A DNA stretch of 64,000 nucleotides from Halichondria panicea (taxonomy: Eukaryota > Porifera > Demospongiae > Suberitida > Halichondriidae): contig NC_087381.1 of the NCBI RefSeq assembly GCF_963675165.1, positions 5,829,378 through 5,893,377 of the forward strand, in the 5' to 3' direction. Under the pieces are notes generated by a model. It did no database searches. It had not been told where the DNA came from and saw only the letters and a list, made by a program, of their open reading frames with translations. Shown in pieces: positions 1 to 12,600 of this stretch; positions within the stretch are counted from its first letter, which is position 1, and every line of letters begins with the position of its first letter. Position numbers and translations under genes: made by a program.

Positions 1-3000
1 ACCAGCAGATCCCACTCTTCCACACAGAGCAGCACTTTTGAAGGGCAGGGTTTTTTGTGGTGATCTTTTCGAAAGGAGCAAGACAAAAAGTGAACACTAA
101 CCTCAGAATGATAATCTGAAAACTCTGTAGATCAAAAAATTGGACGTCTTTAGCACATTCAATTATCCAGCCAAAGTGGTAGCTCATGGAAGAGTCTTCC
201 TCCCACACACGCTCGGGAGTTTCTATCCTAATGAGCCCGGGAAAGAAGACGTAGCGAGTGTTGTCTAGGTCTAGCTCCATCTTCTGAATATACTCTAGAA
301 CTTGCTTGTCCTTGATCTCAAAGCACAGCTCTAAAAGTGTCATGAAAACAATCAGCATTTCAATGTCGTAGCTCTTAAACGCTTTGGCAAACTTGGAAAA
401 AGGCACTACTCCAGTGCTTGAGGCGAGATTGCAGTGCTGACGGAACTTTTTAGGAGCAAACACTGTCCCAGTGACAACAGACAGCAATTTTTTGGAATCA
501 CAAATCAGAAAGGACTTTTCAGGAGAGGATTCATTGTGAAGAAACAACAGCAGACCCGTTTTGCTTAGCTGGTCACAGATATCAACTAGACGGTTGAGGG
601 TGGTCGGAATGAAGGAAAGAATGTCTGCCATTTTTTCTGACTTGTGTGTTTGCTCTAGATCGCTGTGTATTCGTTTTTGAACAACCTTCAGTGAAACTGC
701 AAGGTCATTTTTGAAGCTTTCAGCAAGGTAGATGTAAAATGTGTGAGCATTTAGGCTGATGGGTTCTGGAGAGTGGAGAATAGCAGAGCTTTTCTGGATA
801 TGTTTTCTAACTGTATTCATGCCTCCCGAATCAGCAAAGCGACAATCCATTGGAATAAACCCTGTGAACTCAAACTTCGAAAATTGCTTGATAATGGGAG
901 CAAAGATGTTCTCTTTGGCTCGTGGATCTTTTCCCATTTCCTTCACCTGGTCGGCATGGCTACCAACTACTATCACGTGTGCTTTGCTTTTCAGATTAAT
1001 GCACTGGTTTTGGACGAGGGTCAACCAACGATTCATGGAATCAATAATCGCCTGCTCACTTTCTACAAGCTTAGCACAGAGGATAATAATGGGTGGTGAG
1101 GTTTGAACAGCATTCTCTAGAATGGCACAGTGGCTCGTGTAAAACTCTTTCTGGCCAGCAAGATCAAAGTAAATGATTCTCCCAAATTCTTTGGTGTATA
1201 TTTCGTACGGTATGATCCCCACTGTGTTCGTATGGACACAATTTACGGGTTTTGTCTTCTGGAATTTGGACCAAATCCTTTTGAGCTCCAAATGGACTTC
1301 AACAGAGTGCTCTTCCCCACGCCACCGTCGCCAATGATGAGCACAGACAGAGGAAGGTGTGGAGGTCGCTCGGAGGAGAGCTTTCCGATGAGCTTGCTGT
1401 GTTTCTTGTAGACATTGGCAGTTTTGGCTCCGTGTTTCAACAGGAGCTTTATAATCTCAGGGTTGTTGGCTAAATCGAGAGGTGTCTTGCCTTCTTTGTC
1501 AGTCAAATTTGGATTGCTGTGGCATTCTGCCAGTAGACGTTTCACTGTCAAATCTTGCTCATGCTTTACTGCTAGCAAGAGGACACCTGAATACATGCAG
1601 ATGTGAATTAAGGTAATAAATACAAGTCAGTGTACCCCATAGGACACTAGTATAATTATAATACAGCCTAAATGAATGTTTCAAATTGTATAATAATGGC
1701 ACTCAATCATGAGTAATAGTTATAACATGGGCACGAGGGATTGTATTGCACTGAAGCACAAGAGCGCCAGCCCCGAGGGCTGAGTGCAATAATTATACAC
1801 CATGCATCCCGAGTGCACGTGTCATAACTAGTTTATATCCTTAGCAACACAAAAGACACCGCAGCTTCTACTGAAAGAGCTGAAAGAGACTACAGTCACA
1901 GCTGCTTGCATCTCTGTTCAAAGACACCAGTATCTGACCATTCAAGATTGCCGTCATTGGCACAACGAATGGCTTTACTCACAAAACGTTGGGCTCCTCG
2001 CTAGCGCTAGACAAGAGTAAAGCAGCCCCACCCCGTCAAACACTGCAAAACCATCAACGCTGCAAAACAGCCCCACCCCAAAGCTGCAATGCAACTCAAG
2101 CAGCCCCACCCCAAACTCTGCTGCAAACAGTTCCTCCTCAACTAATGGCCAACTCTGAGTATAGTACGAGTGACTGTGTCCTAGATTGAAACGGACAGTA
2201 AAGAACTGGAGAAAACTAGATATACTTTTACTGGAAGCCTTTGCTATACGCCATTTTTTGTAAAAATACCATGTATATCATTAAATCCCTCAAGGCTTTG
2301 TGGTCAGTGTAGAATATGAGATTCAGTGCATTATGGTGCATATTGAACATAGCAACAGCGTAGCAATGGGATATACTCTATATATCTGAGGATCTAAGGT
2401 ATTAATTGGCTGTAACTCAACGTGACGTCGATTCATACATGCAAATAATTATGATACTTCTTATATCAATTAAAATTGTGACAGAGTATAATTATGGAAA
2501 CAAGATATATGGATTGGACTGCATGGTGGTGGATGGTGAAAGCAGGCTGAGTTGGCAGATGAGCTCCAAAGCAATTCAGTCTCCATAAAGACCAAATTTA
2601 GTATTGCAATAAAATCAACAGGTCATTCACAACTGAAATAAAGATGGGAATTACTTGTTGTATCACAGTGATGTGTGATGGCGAGATACTTGACCACTTC
2701 CCAGTGTCCACCTTTGTAGGCCAGAGAGAGTGGGGTGTCACCAGCCTTGTTGACTGTACCTGTACATGCACACATGCATTGGTTCATATATGCAGTATAG
2801 TTTAAATCTATAATAATATAGTGCGTTTGTATTCCGGCAATAATTATAATTATTATGCCACAACATTCAAGATTGTATACATGCATGTACAACAATTATT
2901 ATGCCATGTAGTGGGTGTATTGTTGGCAGGGGATCTAATACATCGATTAGCTTAGCTAGGTCAGACGGACAGAGGTTCAGGTAACAACAATCGGAAAATC

Positions 3001-6000
3001 AGTAAACACACAGAGACACACATGCTATATTTACGAACCAGATAAACAGAAGAACCACTATAGAACTAACAAGAATAGTGACGGTTCCACTATTTACGAC
3101 AAATCACTAAAACCACAGTACAATTAAGTGTTAATGTCCTTTCCACATGTATAATATTAACTTACTTCTAGGATCACAATGATGCTCGTTCACAAGGTAC
3201 TTGACTGTGTCCAAGTGGCCATTAGCACAGGCCAGAGAGAGTGGGGTGTTACCAGCCTTGTTGACTGGCTCTGCATGTACATATATACTGAAGTGATGCA
3301 GCAATTGATGTGCCATACAATGCTTATACTTTTAGGATCACAATGATGCTTGTTTACAAGGTACTTGACTGTGTCCAAGTGGCCATTGGCACAGGCCAGA
3401 GAGAGTAGGGTGTCACCAGCCTTGTTGACTGGCTCTGTATAATTATACTGAAGTGATGCAGCAATTGATGTGCCATACAATGCTTACTTCTAGGATCACA
3501 ATGACGCTCGTTCACAAGGTACTTGATAATGTCCAAGTGGCCATTAGCACAAGCCAGAGAGAGTAGGGTGTCACCAGCCTTGTTGACTGTATCTATATAA
3601 TATTATATATACTGAAGTGATGCAGCAAGAATCAATGCTTATACTTCTAGGATCACAATGACGCTCGTTCACAAGGTACTTGATTGTGTCCAAGTGGCCA
3701 TTAGCACAGGCCAAAGAGAGTGGGGTGTTACCAGCCTTGTTTACTGGCTCTGCACATAATACATTGTAAACGTACAAAAAGAGTATAAGTTTATAGACGA
3801 AATCCTACTCCTTAAGTGCTACCACGGAGGCAGGGCTTGAGGTGAGTCACATGACACTTGAAATTCAATAGTACAGGAGGCAAGGGCCTCCTCTGCCTCA
3901 TTGCTAGTTACACCACTGTTGGAATTTGTATACATGTGCATCACTATACATATCCTCTCGGAGGCAGTTCAGTCATATCAATACCCAAATCTTGCACTTA
4001 AATCGCGGTCGCGTCACGAGTTTCCAAATTCGGATTTTCAGATAAACTCCAATCAGAACGTGCATAGTGGAGAAAATACAGAAGCATTGAATCGCCTGAA
4101 TGACGTCATCGAGATCCTGATCCAATATTTCTATAGTGAATGACTATACTAAAATATCTGATCAAGATCTCAATGGCAGCGACTACGATTTATATAAGTG
4201 CAAAGTTGGATAATGATAATTATGGCTGAACTGCCTCCAAGAGGACCATGCACATGCAATTTTCAAGGCATTCATTTTTTTTTTGTACAGTAGCTCATAA
4301 TGACATTACATCAATCATTGCGTTTATAAGCGAGGTGCCATATAATTATGCACAATATTTGCGAAATAAAATTAATGTGACCCTCCCCCTGCAAAATAAC
4401 ATACGTATACTATAGAGTATACTTCTAAAGGTACACTGTGCTATAATTATTGTTCAAGTAAAACCGGTTTTGATAATAGCTATAATTATCTTTAACAAGA
4501 AATGGAAATCCAACAAATTAGTGGGTGTAATACACATGTACGTACATACAATGACAATTTACCTCTAGGATCACAATGATGCTCGTTCACAAGGTACTTA
4601 ACTGTATCCAAGTGGCCATTGGCACAGGCCAGAGAGAGTGGGGTGTCACCAGGCTTGTTGACTGTACCTGCAAACACCAATTGTTTTTAAGTGAGCCTCG
4701 ATCATGAATATAATTATTGCGGGGTCAGGCTAAGAAATAAATAGAGCTTGTCTATAATAATTATAAGAGTGAAAAATTAACTTTTTTTGAGTCACTTTTT
4801 GGATTGAGGCCGACAATTTCCACAAGATGCTTGACACAGTCCAGCCGGCCATAGAATGCACTCACTGACAGAGCACTCTCACCTTCCCCTGCAGTTGGTA
4901 TTGTTAGCAAAACTAATTAATACAGCATAGTTACTTGCATCGCACAGTATACAGATGTGAATACAAATGGATAGCAAAAAGAAAACGAGTCTATTGTACA
5001 CAAGCTTGTAGACAAGTGTTAAAACGCTAGTAATTGGTAGTTAACAGGAGCTGACCTTGCTGAGTGCACACACTCTCTGCCAACTTGTACTCTCCAAACT
5101 TGTACTCTCCAATGCTCACTAGAGCTTCCACAATATCCTTCCAATGCATGTCAAGACTATTGACTTTGGCTGCCTGGAGAGTTGTTGCTGTGGGATGTTG
5201 GCTCTTCTTTATGGTTTCCAGTTGGCGGTAATTGCCCAATCCCAACCGAGCACCAAGTTGAAGCCATTGGTCACATTCCAGCTGACTCAGCTGTTCCAGT
5301 GTTGGGTATGAGGACAGAGGATCTACATATATTTAGAAAAGGAAAAGTGCATTAGCAGCAATATTAAATTAAGATATTTTGACTCATGTTCAAACTGTCT
5401 ATCAAACTGTTATCCCTACAGGTAAAGGTCACATCAAGAAACTGGCTGGACATACTCTGTGCAGTCATAGATAGAGCAAAGAGGGATTGGCAACAAAATC
5501 GACCTCGAATAACCATCCGTGTTGCCCCGGCATTGCCCCGGCGTTACTCGAGGCTGTCTACTTCAATGTAGGAAGACAGCCTCAAGTATATAAAGCACAG
5601 GCTGGGAATGGTTGAGGAGACAACTGATTGTCTTACTGTCAGTATAACAATCCTGCTGCTGATTTTAGACTTCATTTCCATGCTTGAGGCTATATGTGAT
5701 CCAGGACACTACTTAGTTAGACAATCTTAGCTATATTATAGGTGCTATTGGTACATAGCCATAAAAAAACGGTGAAAAGAGGTGAAAAAAGCGCTATGTA
5801 CCTGTAGCTCTTTCTCAACAATCTAGAAACAATTTTGGGAATTTCCACATAATACACATCATCAAGAAGCATGGAAATGAAGTTTTGGGGGGTCTTAGAA
5901 AGCTCTGTGTAAGGCTTCAAACATAAAAAAAGTGTTTCGCGGCGTTACGGTGGGGGACAACACGCATCGTTTCAGGATTAAGCCACACCCCCTGCACAAA

Positions 6001-7479
6001 AGTCTACGTTTTAACTTCCGTTGCCAATCCCTCTCTTCTTTATCTATGTCAAGCGCTGAAATATAATTATGTGGTGGTATTCATTGGCCAAGGCTGCCGG
6101 GTGCATGCATGTGTTGCCATGTATGTTGTTGTCTGCATGGTTGGTGCTGATGACATTCACTGAATTCCAATGCTCTATTTGTTGACATGATTACACTTTC
6201 ACTGGATTTTATTGGGTTTTTAACTCACAGATCTATACCATATTTAGCATAAACGCTCCTAACACCTTCAGACAAATTAATCACTAATTAACTGCATGAG
6301 ATTTAACATTTATGGTAAATAAATGTGTATATAAACGACATCACACGGAAACCACTGATCTAGCTGTACTGACTATTATATGCAACCTACTACTGTGTAC
6401 AACAGCTGATGGCTAACTCACCTATAGGTCCAGGCTGGAATCCCTCCAAATAGTTAGCCAAGGCAAGGTACATACACTGTCTGGCCATATCAGCAGCAGT
6501 GCGTCCACTACTGTTCTTAATGTCTGCATGGTTGGTTGAACAGCTGAGCATAAACTGACAGTACATGTGGTTTAGTGTGTGCTAGCACTCACCCAGACAT
6601 TGACACAACATACAAACAAATCGTCAAACCAATGAAAAAATGTTTTGGATGCTTTGGAAATCTCATAATAAATTCGCAACAATTAATTTTTTATGGCTTG
6701 CAATAATAGATATACGTACACGTCATCAACAGTATAAGATTGTATTTGCAATTATTCTTTATTTGTTGTAAATTTTTCCGCTAAACTTGTATTTCCACAA
6801 TAGGATAACCCTGTATCTACCAGACCATGAAGCATGCTGAAGTGTTTATAAGTACGTTACATAGTGGCCACCATTAATTAGCAATGACTTCTCAAATGTA
6901 CCTACTGCATGTAGCTTTGCTAGCTACAATGGCGACTACAGCCATACACCTGGACAAGATGACAGACACCTACTGACACAGCTGGACTAACACTCAGGCT
7001 CACCTGTGGGACAGTGGTGCTCCAGTAACAGCTTAGCAGTGTCCTTACTGTTGTTAAGACATGCCCAGTGTAAGGAGGTCCAGTCATCGTTAGCTGTAGC
7101 AGCTACAATGGCTCCAAACTTTATGAGTAGTTTTGCACTGTGGGGATGGTTACGAGCACATGCATTGTGTAGTGGAGTGTGTCCATTCTGCTCTCTAGTG
7201 TAGTAGTCACTGTTGGGTGGAGCTCCTCTCTGTAGCAGCTCAAGCACTTCTTGGTCACGTCCACCAACACTAGCCCTGGGCCAGTAGAGTTGTCTAGCAA
7301 GGTTGTCACTATGGGGAGATAAGATGAGTGCATAGTTATAGTGTTTGGGTGTGCAGGGATAATGTTGTGGTAAAATATACGATACAGTATAGCTGTGAAG
7401 TGTCTATAATCATGCCAACTGATAATTTAATAGCTGACATAAACAGTGAAACAACAGTGGTGTTATGCACTAACCTCAT
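1..7479 (-). CDS. ANK-death-ANK-Roc-COR protein, copy 1 (3' partial, frameshift in Roc)
   Basis: Minus-strand spliced gene. Exons I can place: 7475-7479 (ATGAG), 7004-7308 (ankyrin), 6422-6523 (ankyrin end), 5056-5322 (death domain), 4796-4888, 4563-4667, 3645-3749, 3488-3592, 3330-3434, 3166-3270, 2655-2759 (one ankyrin repeat each), then 1586 down past base 1 (last ankyrin, Roc, COR start). All junctions are GT-AG and phases agree. The P-loop GDGGVGKST is intact. About 24 codons later, near 1271-1280, one base is missing relative to copies 2 and 3 (six bases where they have seven in an A/C run), so the frame hits a stop; beyond it the frame is open again with Roc motifs FDLAGQ and GSHAD. 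It is either a recently inactivated gene or an assembly error. The death-domain exon is 18 nt longer than in the paralogs. Introns over 300 bp: 6524-7003, 5323-6421 (foldback element), 3750-4562, 2760-3165, 1587-2654 (hairpin element). The role is inferred to be GTPase/death-fold signalling. Confidence 0.8.
1718..1829. mobile_element. short hairpin element in copy 1 intron
   Basis: Left arm AGTTATAACATGGGCACGAG is inverted at the right end (CTCGGGATGC.. to ..GTCATAACT), with a short central loop holding GCGCCAGCCCCGAGGGCTGAG-like sequence. There is no coding capacity. The loop core resembles that of the hairpin at 37423-37533, which suggests one family. Confidence 0.5.
3166..3749 (-). repeat. 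four near-identical ankyrin exon + short intron units in copy 1
   Basis: Exons 3645-3749, 3488-3592, 3330-3434 and 3166-3270 are each exactly 105 nt, begin and end in phase 1, and encode near-identical 35-residue ankyrin repeats (VNKAG..PLSLACANGHLD core). The introns between them are only 52, 53 and 59 nt and are themselves similar (each carries TTGCTGCATCACTTCAGTAT or a close form). The repeating unit is therefore exon plus intron, about 157-164 bp, which points to recent unequal crossing-over. Because the units are phase-symmetric, any number can be gained or lost without breaking the frame. Confidence 0.88.
5464..6050. mobile_element. foldback (MITE-like) element in copy 1 intron
   Basis: About 31-bp terminal inverted repeats sharing CATAGATA and GAGGGATTGGCAAC: left arm near 5464-5494, right arm near 6020-6050. 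A second small inverted repeat (GAGGCTGTCT..AGACAGCCTC) lies at about 5551-5584. The interior ORFs are short and show no domain. It sits inside the 1.1-kb intron between the death-domain exon and the upstream ankyrin exon and is absent from the paralogous introns. Confidence 0.55.
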
Positions 7480-7690
7480 TTCAGGCAGTGACCTGCTTCC
7501 AATGTCTCTGTAAACCTCACTAGCTTACTCAAGGCTTGCTTACGATCAATATCATCAGTAGCAGCCGAAGCTTTAGTGATAGTATTAACAATAGATTCAC
7601 AAAGTGTGTGTTGGACTCAAGGGGGAGGATTGGTGAACAAATTCATACCAAGTGCCAATGATAATCACCTCATAATGGTGACGGCTCAGC
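7480..7690 (-). promoter_or_regulatory. conserved 5' flank / 5' UTR of copy 1
   Basis: The ~200 bp just upstream of the ATG align by eye with the same region of copies 2 and 3. Shared blocks include GGAAGCAGGTCACTGCCTGA next to the start, a TTAGTGATAGTA-like block, ACAAAGTGTGTGTT, CTCAAGGG and GGATTGGTG (plus-strand reading). It is therefore part of the duplicated unit and probably contains 5' UTR and core promoter. No clear TATA box is placed. Confidence 0.5.
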
Positions 7691-7940
7691 CTCAAAAGGT
7701 ATGGATCAGACTTGCAGCAAATACATTCATAATCATGTTGATATTCTGATGCAGTGGCACAAACCGATGCAGCAGGTGTGCAATATTAAAGTATCAATAC
7801 TCTAAGGATAGCTGTGCATGCACTCAACCTCTGACCTCTGCATGGCTAAGGGTTAGCTAACCCTAACCCAGACCCTAGATCCTGTCATTGAAGGTTGTCT
7901 CTCTCTGCTAATATTATTGAAAACAAGCAGAATGTTGAAT

Positions 7941-8090
7941 GTTTAGGGTAAAGATCCTTAACGCAACAAAAGTTAAACAGATTAGATTCTCGTTGAAAAA
8001 ATAATTTCATAAAAGCACACACACAATAATTATAACGAACAACAATGTCTATTGTGTTCAATTCAGTACAAGAGTCCTACACATAGCAAA
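7941..8090. other. duplicated 3'-flank-like segment (intergenic)
   Basis: Plus-strand landmarks TTTAGGGTAAAGATC, a run resembling GCAACAAAAGTTAAACAGAT, then CAGTACAAGAGTCCTAC match the 3' flank of copy 3 (27478-27560), and a second version lies at 8940-9065. It holds no coding sequence. It looks like a leftover 3' end of a duplicated gene unit upstream of copy 1. Confidence 0.45.
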
Positions 8091-8507
8091 TGTGTGAGAC
8101 AGAAATAATTATTGCAAGAGGAATTAAAAGCTTCTCAAGAAACTTACTTACTTACCGGCTTACTTGTTCACTTACTTAGGCCACTGTTAGTTGCATACTT
8201 GTTTCAGATGAGAATACTAGCTCAATCCCGATGAGGGAGGGAGGTCTTCATTACTCATTATCCCATTATTTGATGACGTCATATCCTGTTTTTTTAACTG
8301 ACGAAAATTCACAAAAGGACGGATTCTGAACATAAAAAGTAATTTAATTTTTTTACACAATGGCTTTTTGGTGCACAATATATGCAACTTGCACATGAAT
8401 ATAATTATTGCGGGCTACATGTATGTATTATACAGATTTGACTGCATTAATGTGTTAATGTACTTTATAGTGAAGTAAGACGTTTCCTTTAATAGGTACA
8501 TCTTTAC

Positions 8508-8613
8508 CCACCCCACCTCCCCCCTCACACCACACACACACCCACACAAACCTCTCCCTTACACCACACACACACATACACACACCCCACCTCCCCCTCA
8601 CACCATACACACA
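8508..8613. repeat. C/A-rich low-complexity tandem repeat
   Basis: About three imperfect units of CCCACCTCCCCCTCACACCA followed by CACACA tracts. Intergenic. Otherwise nothing gene-like is seen from 7690 to 9640 apart from the 3'-flank-like segments and the element at 9466-9543. Confidence 0.7.
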
Positions 8614-8939
8614 CAGGCTCTGTTCCCACTTATAATGTGGTGGTGGAATAAACGAAAGATGGTTAAAGAGAAACCAGAAGTGATACCTAGAAGAGACGAT
8701 TCAGTTCAAGTTAACTGACACACACTTATACACTAACTACACTAGCTCTACTTCATGACCTGTTTGCAAATAATTTTTAGTGCTAATTTGTGTGTCTTGT
8801 ATTAATTGTTCGTTACGAATATTGGTACAGACTTTGTGATCTAGTGCGCATGATTATTTGATCGAGGGGAGAACCGGTATAATTATTTGCGCAAGAAAAA
8901 ATAAACCATAATTTATTTCGCAAACTACTTTCCCCAAAT

Positions 8940-9065
8940 TAATTTGTTTAGGTGAAGATCATTAATGCAACAAGACATAAAGAGACTATATTCCATGGAT
9001 TCTTAAGTATACACACGCAGTAATTAACAAACTGAAATGCTCACATCAGAACAAGAGTCCTAGTG
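8940..9065. other. second 3'-flank-like segment (intergenic)
   Basis: Contains GTTTAGGTGAAGATC, AATGCAACAAGA and ACAAGAGTCCTA in the same order as 7941-8090 and as the 3' flank of copy 3 (27478-27560). Copy 2 ends only at 9641, so this is either its own distal 3' flank or a duplicate. Confidence 0.45.
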
Positions 9066-9465
9066 TAACCGAACGATCCAAATTAACTAGTACTGGTAGA
9101 AAAATTAAAGCCTACTTTAAAATCAGCTCAAAATTATACTAACAGAACAGTCACAACACCATTAGAACACGAAAACTAATCCTCACAAGAAGAACTAACA
9201 CTCAGTCTCTTACACTCCACGAGGTCAATCTTGTGACCTCTCTAGTTACTAACCACAAAAATGACAAAAACACACATTACATAACTTAACACAATAACAG
9301 TTCAGTTCCAGCATTTCACACCTAGTACATAGCACTCATAGATCACTGGGACTGCATGTAAAGAAAGTATACGTAGTAAAACTCATACATAAATTCCGAT
9401 TATACCGATATTACGCCCACGTCCGAAATTACGCCCACCCCTACTTTTGAGTGAAAGGTATACAC

Positions 9466-9543
9466 TAGCCTCGGTCCCAGGCCGATTTTTTTTTGAAACA
9501 GTTGGCAGCCTAGCTAGAAACAATGAGGCTGGGAACGAGGCTA
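9466..9543. mobile_element. short foldback relic with TAGCCTCG ends
   Basis: Begins TAGCCTCGGTCCCAGGCCG and ends in the inverse (GAGGCTGGGAACGAGGCTA), with a ~40-bp interior. It belongs to the TAGCCTCG family seen at 16751, 20228, 34231 and 54031. No flanking duplication could be matched here. Confidence 0.55.
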
Positions 9544-9640
9544 ACTGCACACAAAACATATAATTATACATAATTATACAGTCAAGCTCACATGTCAAAT
9601 AATATGTTTGAAGGAATGCATGTCACTGTACGTGCAGTAG

Positions 9641-12600
9641 TTACACCTTTTCTTTCAAGTATTGACAGATCTTGGTAGCAATCTCCTCTTTTCTCAAATC
9701 CAATAAGATCTTAATCAGTGCTCTGAATGTTGCTTCGCTGGGTTCGTGACCTCTCCAGATTGACAAACTGTTGATCACTGCCACTTGATTGCTTCTACTT
9801 AAATAAGTCTCTCGCCTCACGTCAGCTTGTTCACTGGCAGTCAACTTCAGTGGGTTGAGGTAGAGCTCCACATCATCAAAGTGCATAGCTACTGGAGCAA
9901 GGTCGTCTTGTTCAATCTCTCGATCCAACTGCTCGTCAGTGACTCCATACTTGACCATCAACTCATGGAGGCTGGTAGTCCCTGGATCCTATACACATAA
10001 CATGTTTAGGAAAATAATTATTACTTATAGCTAAACAACCAACAAAGAAAGGTCTGGGGTAAAACTCAACTTTTGTACGTTAAATAAAGAAGTAAATTGG
10101 AAGCACTCATTAATGGATCCAAAAGGGCCGGAGATTTGTTAAGATTTTGTACACAGCTATGGACAACGCACCTTTTGCTCATCACCACTGATACTAAACA
10201 CAGAGGGATCAATATCATCATGAGCCACACCAGCTAGGTCCTGTATCATGTGTATGAAGAATAGACTAGTTTAAATGAAAATTTAATGAGAAAAATAGTA
10301 TTCATGCATGCATAAGCTATTATCATTCTCATAGTTATATTCCACTCACCAGAGGGTTTCTCCCAGTGAAGACGCTGTACTTGTTGAGAGTCTCCTTCAG
10401 GCAGCTGTACGTTCCCTTAGTCTCACTCCTCCACGTCTCAAGGGCCTGGATCACCTCCCGTCTGGGACTGACCAACTGAATGGTGACAATGGAAGGGCTC
10501 AGTATTCTTCTGTACATACGACTGTTTCGAACTACTTCATTATGATCTTCATTGTCTGTGTCGGCAATCTGGCTAGCAAAATGGTAAATGAAAGCTTTGG
10601 AGATTATTTCGTCTCTCTTGGCATTCTTTTCACTGTGGATACACTGTATGGTGGTTCGATCCAGGCCAGCGTACGGCTCAAACTGTAAGAGACGCTTGAA
10701 GGCAAAGGCAACTTGTTGTGTTGATTTCATCATTCTTCTGTTCGAGGAGACAGCTGCTGCAATATCTTTGATGTTAACCAATGGGAGGTCAGAGGGATTT
10801 TTCAGAGGATGCTTGACAACTTCATCTGGATCAATCACCGATTCAATCACATTCACATTGCGGCCATAATGTTCAACAGTCTCACGGATTTTGCTCACAA
10901 TTTTGAAGCGATGAATCAGACCTTCCGGTCGAACTGTGTCACTGCGCATTTTGAGAACAAGAGATTTGCCATTTTCAGCAAGCTCGAGGTGTGCGGTAAT
11001 CCCATCATCGTTGCACCAGTAGATCCCACTTTTCCACACAGAGCAGAATCTCTGCAGGGAAGGTACATTGTGCAATACTTTGCTGGCAGGGGCAAGACCG
11101 AAGGTGAACACTATCCTCAGAATGAGGACCTGAAGGCAGCGAGGATCGAAAAACTCAATATCTTGAGATGTTTCCAATATCCAACCAAAGTGGTACTTTA
11201 TGTTTTGAGCGTCTTTCCAAACTAGATCTGGTGTTTCGATTCGAATGAGCCCTGGAAAGAAGAGGTATCGAGTGTCAGGCTCAGGAACAGAAGCATCTCT
11301 GTCAGTGGAAGAAGCAATCTCTTTCGAAAGGAAATCCAAGACTTGCATGTCCATAATTTCGAAGCACAGCTCTAAATGAGACATGTAGGCTATCAGCATC
11401 TCTATGTTGAAGCCACTGAATGCTTTTTGGAATTTCGACAATGGTACCACTCCAGTGCTTGAAGCTAGCTTGCAGTGTTGGCGGAAACTTTCAGGAGCAA
11501 ACACGGTCCCAGTGACTCTGGACAGAAGCGTTGGTTGGTCAATCACTAAGAAAGACTTCTCTGGAGAGCTGTCATTGCGAAGAAACAAGAGGAGACCTCT
11601 TTTATGCAGCTGGTCACAGATCTCTACAAGGTGAGGGACGGTGCTGGGTATGAAAGAAAGAATATCTTTAGTGCGTTGTGACAGATCCTCGTTAAGATCG
11701 CTCTTAATTCTTTCATAGACATTTCCCAATGATAAAGCAAGGTCGTCTTTGAAGCTTTCGGCAAGGTAGATGTAAAAGGTGTGAGCATTCAGGCTGATGG
11801 TTTCTGGAGAGCGGAGAATAGCGGAGCTCTTCTGAATCTGATTTCTTGCTTTTGTCAAATCATTCGAATCAGCAAAGCGACAATCCATTGGAATAAACTC
11901 TTTGAACTCAAACTTCGGGAATTGCTTGATAATGGGGGCAAAGATGTCCTCTTTGGCTCGTGGATCTTCTCCCTTTTCCTTTACCTGATCGGCATGGCTA
12001 CCAACTACTATCACATGTGCTTTGCCTTTCAGATTGGTGCACTGGTTTTGAACGAGATTCAACCAACGATACATGGAATCAATAATCGCCTGCTCACTTT
12101 CTACAAGCTTAGCACAGAGGATAATGATGGGTGGTGAGATTTGAACAGCATTTTCCAAAATGGCACAGTGGCTCGTGTAAAACTCATTCTGACCAGCAAA
12201 ATCAAAGTAGATGATTCTCCCAAACTCTTTGGTGTATACTTCGTACGGTATGATCCCCACTGTCTTTGCATCGACGCCGTCTACGGGTCTTGCCTTCTGT
12301 AGTTTAGACCAAAACCCTTTTGGGCTCAGAATAGACTTCAACAGGGTGCTCTTCCCCACGCCACCATCGCCAATGATGAGCACAGACAGAGGAAGGTGCG
12401 GGCGTCGCTTGGAGGAGAGCTTTCCAATGAGCTTGCTGTGTTCCTTGTAGACATTGGCAGCCTTGGCTCCATGTTTTAAGAGGAGCTTTATGATCTTAGG
12501 GTCATTGGCCAAATCGAGAGGTGTCTTGCCTTTTTCGTCGGTCACATTCGGATCACAGTAACATTCTACCAAAAGATATTCAACAGCTCTTTGATTTCGA

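Noticed and set aside
1989-2189. 66-codon ORF rich in Ala/Pro/Gln in a copy 1 intron
   Set aside because: Low-complexity CAGCCCCACCCCAA-type sequence inside an intron; no homologue in the paralogous introns.
5027-5245. 72-codon ORF as an independent gene (also 15815-16045)
   Set aside because: It is the death-domain exon read from an internal Met into the intron; belongs to the spliced gene.
10588-12450. Plus-strand ORFs of 76-138 codons opposite the Roc-COR exon (and the same at 759-1411 and 28944-30669)
   Set aside because: They are antisense shadows of the minus-strand coding exon; the same antisense ORFs recur in each paralog only because the sense strand is conserved.
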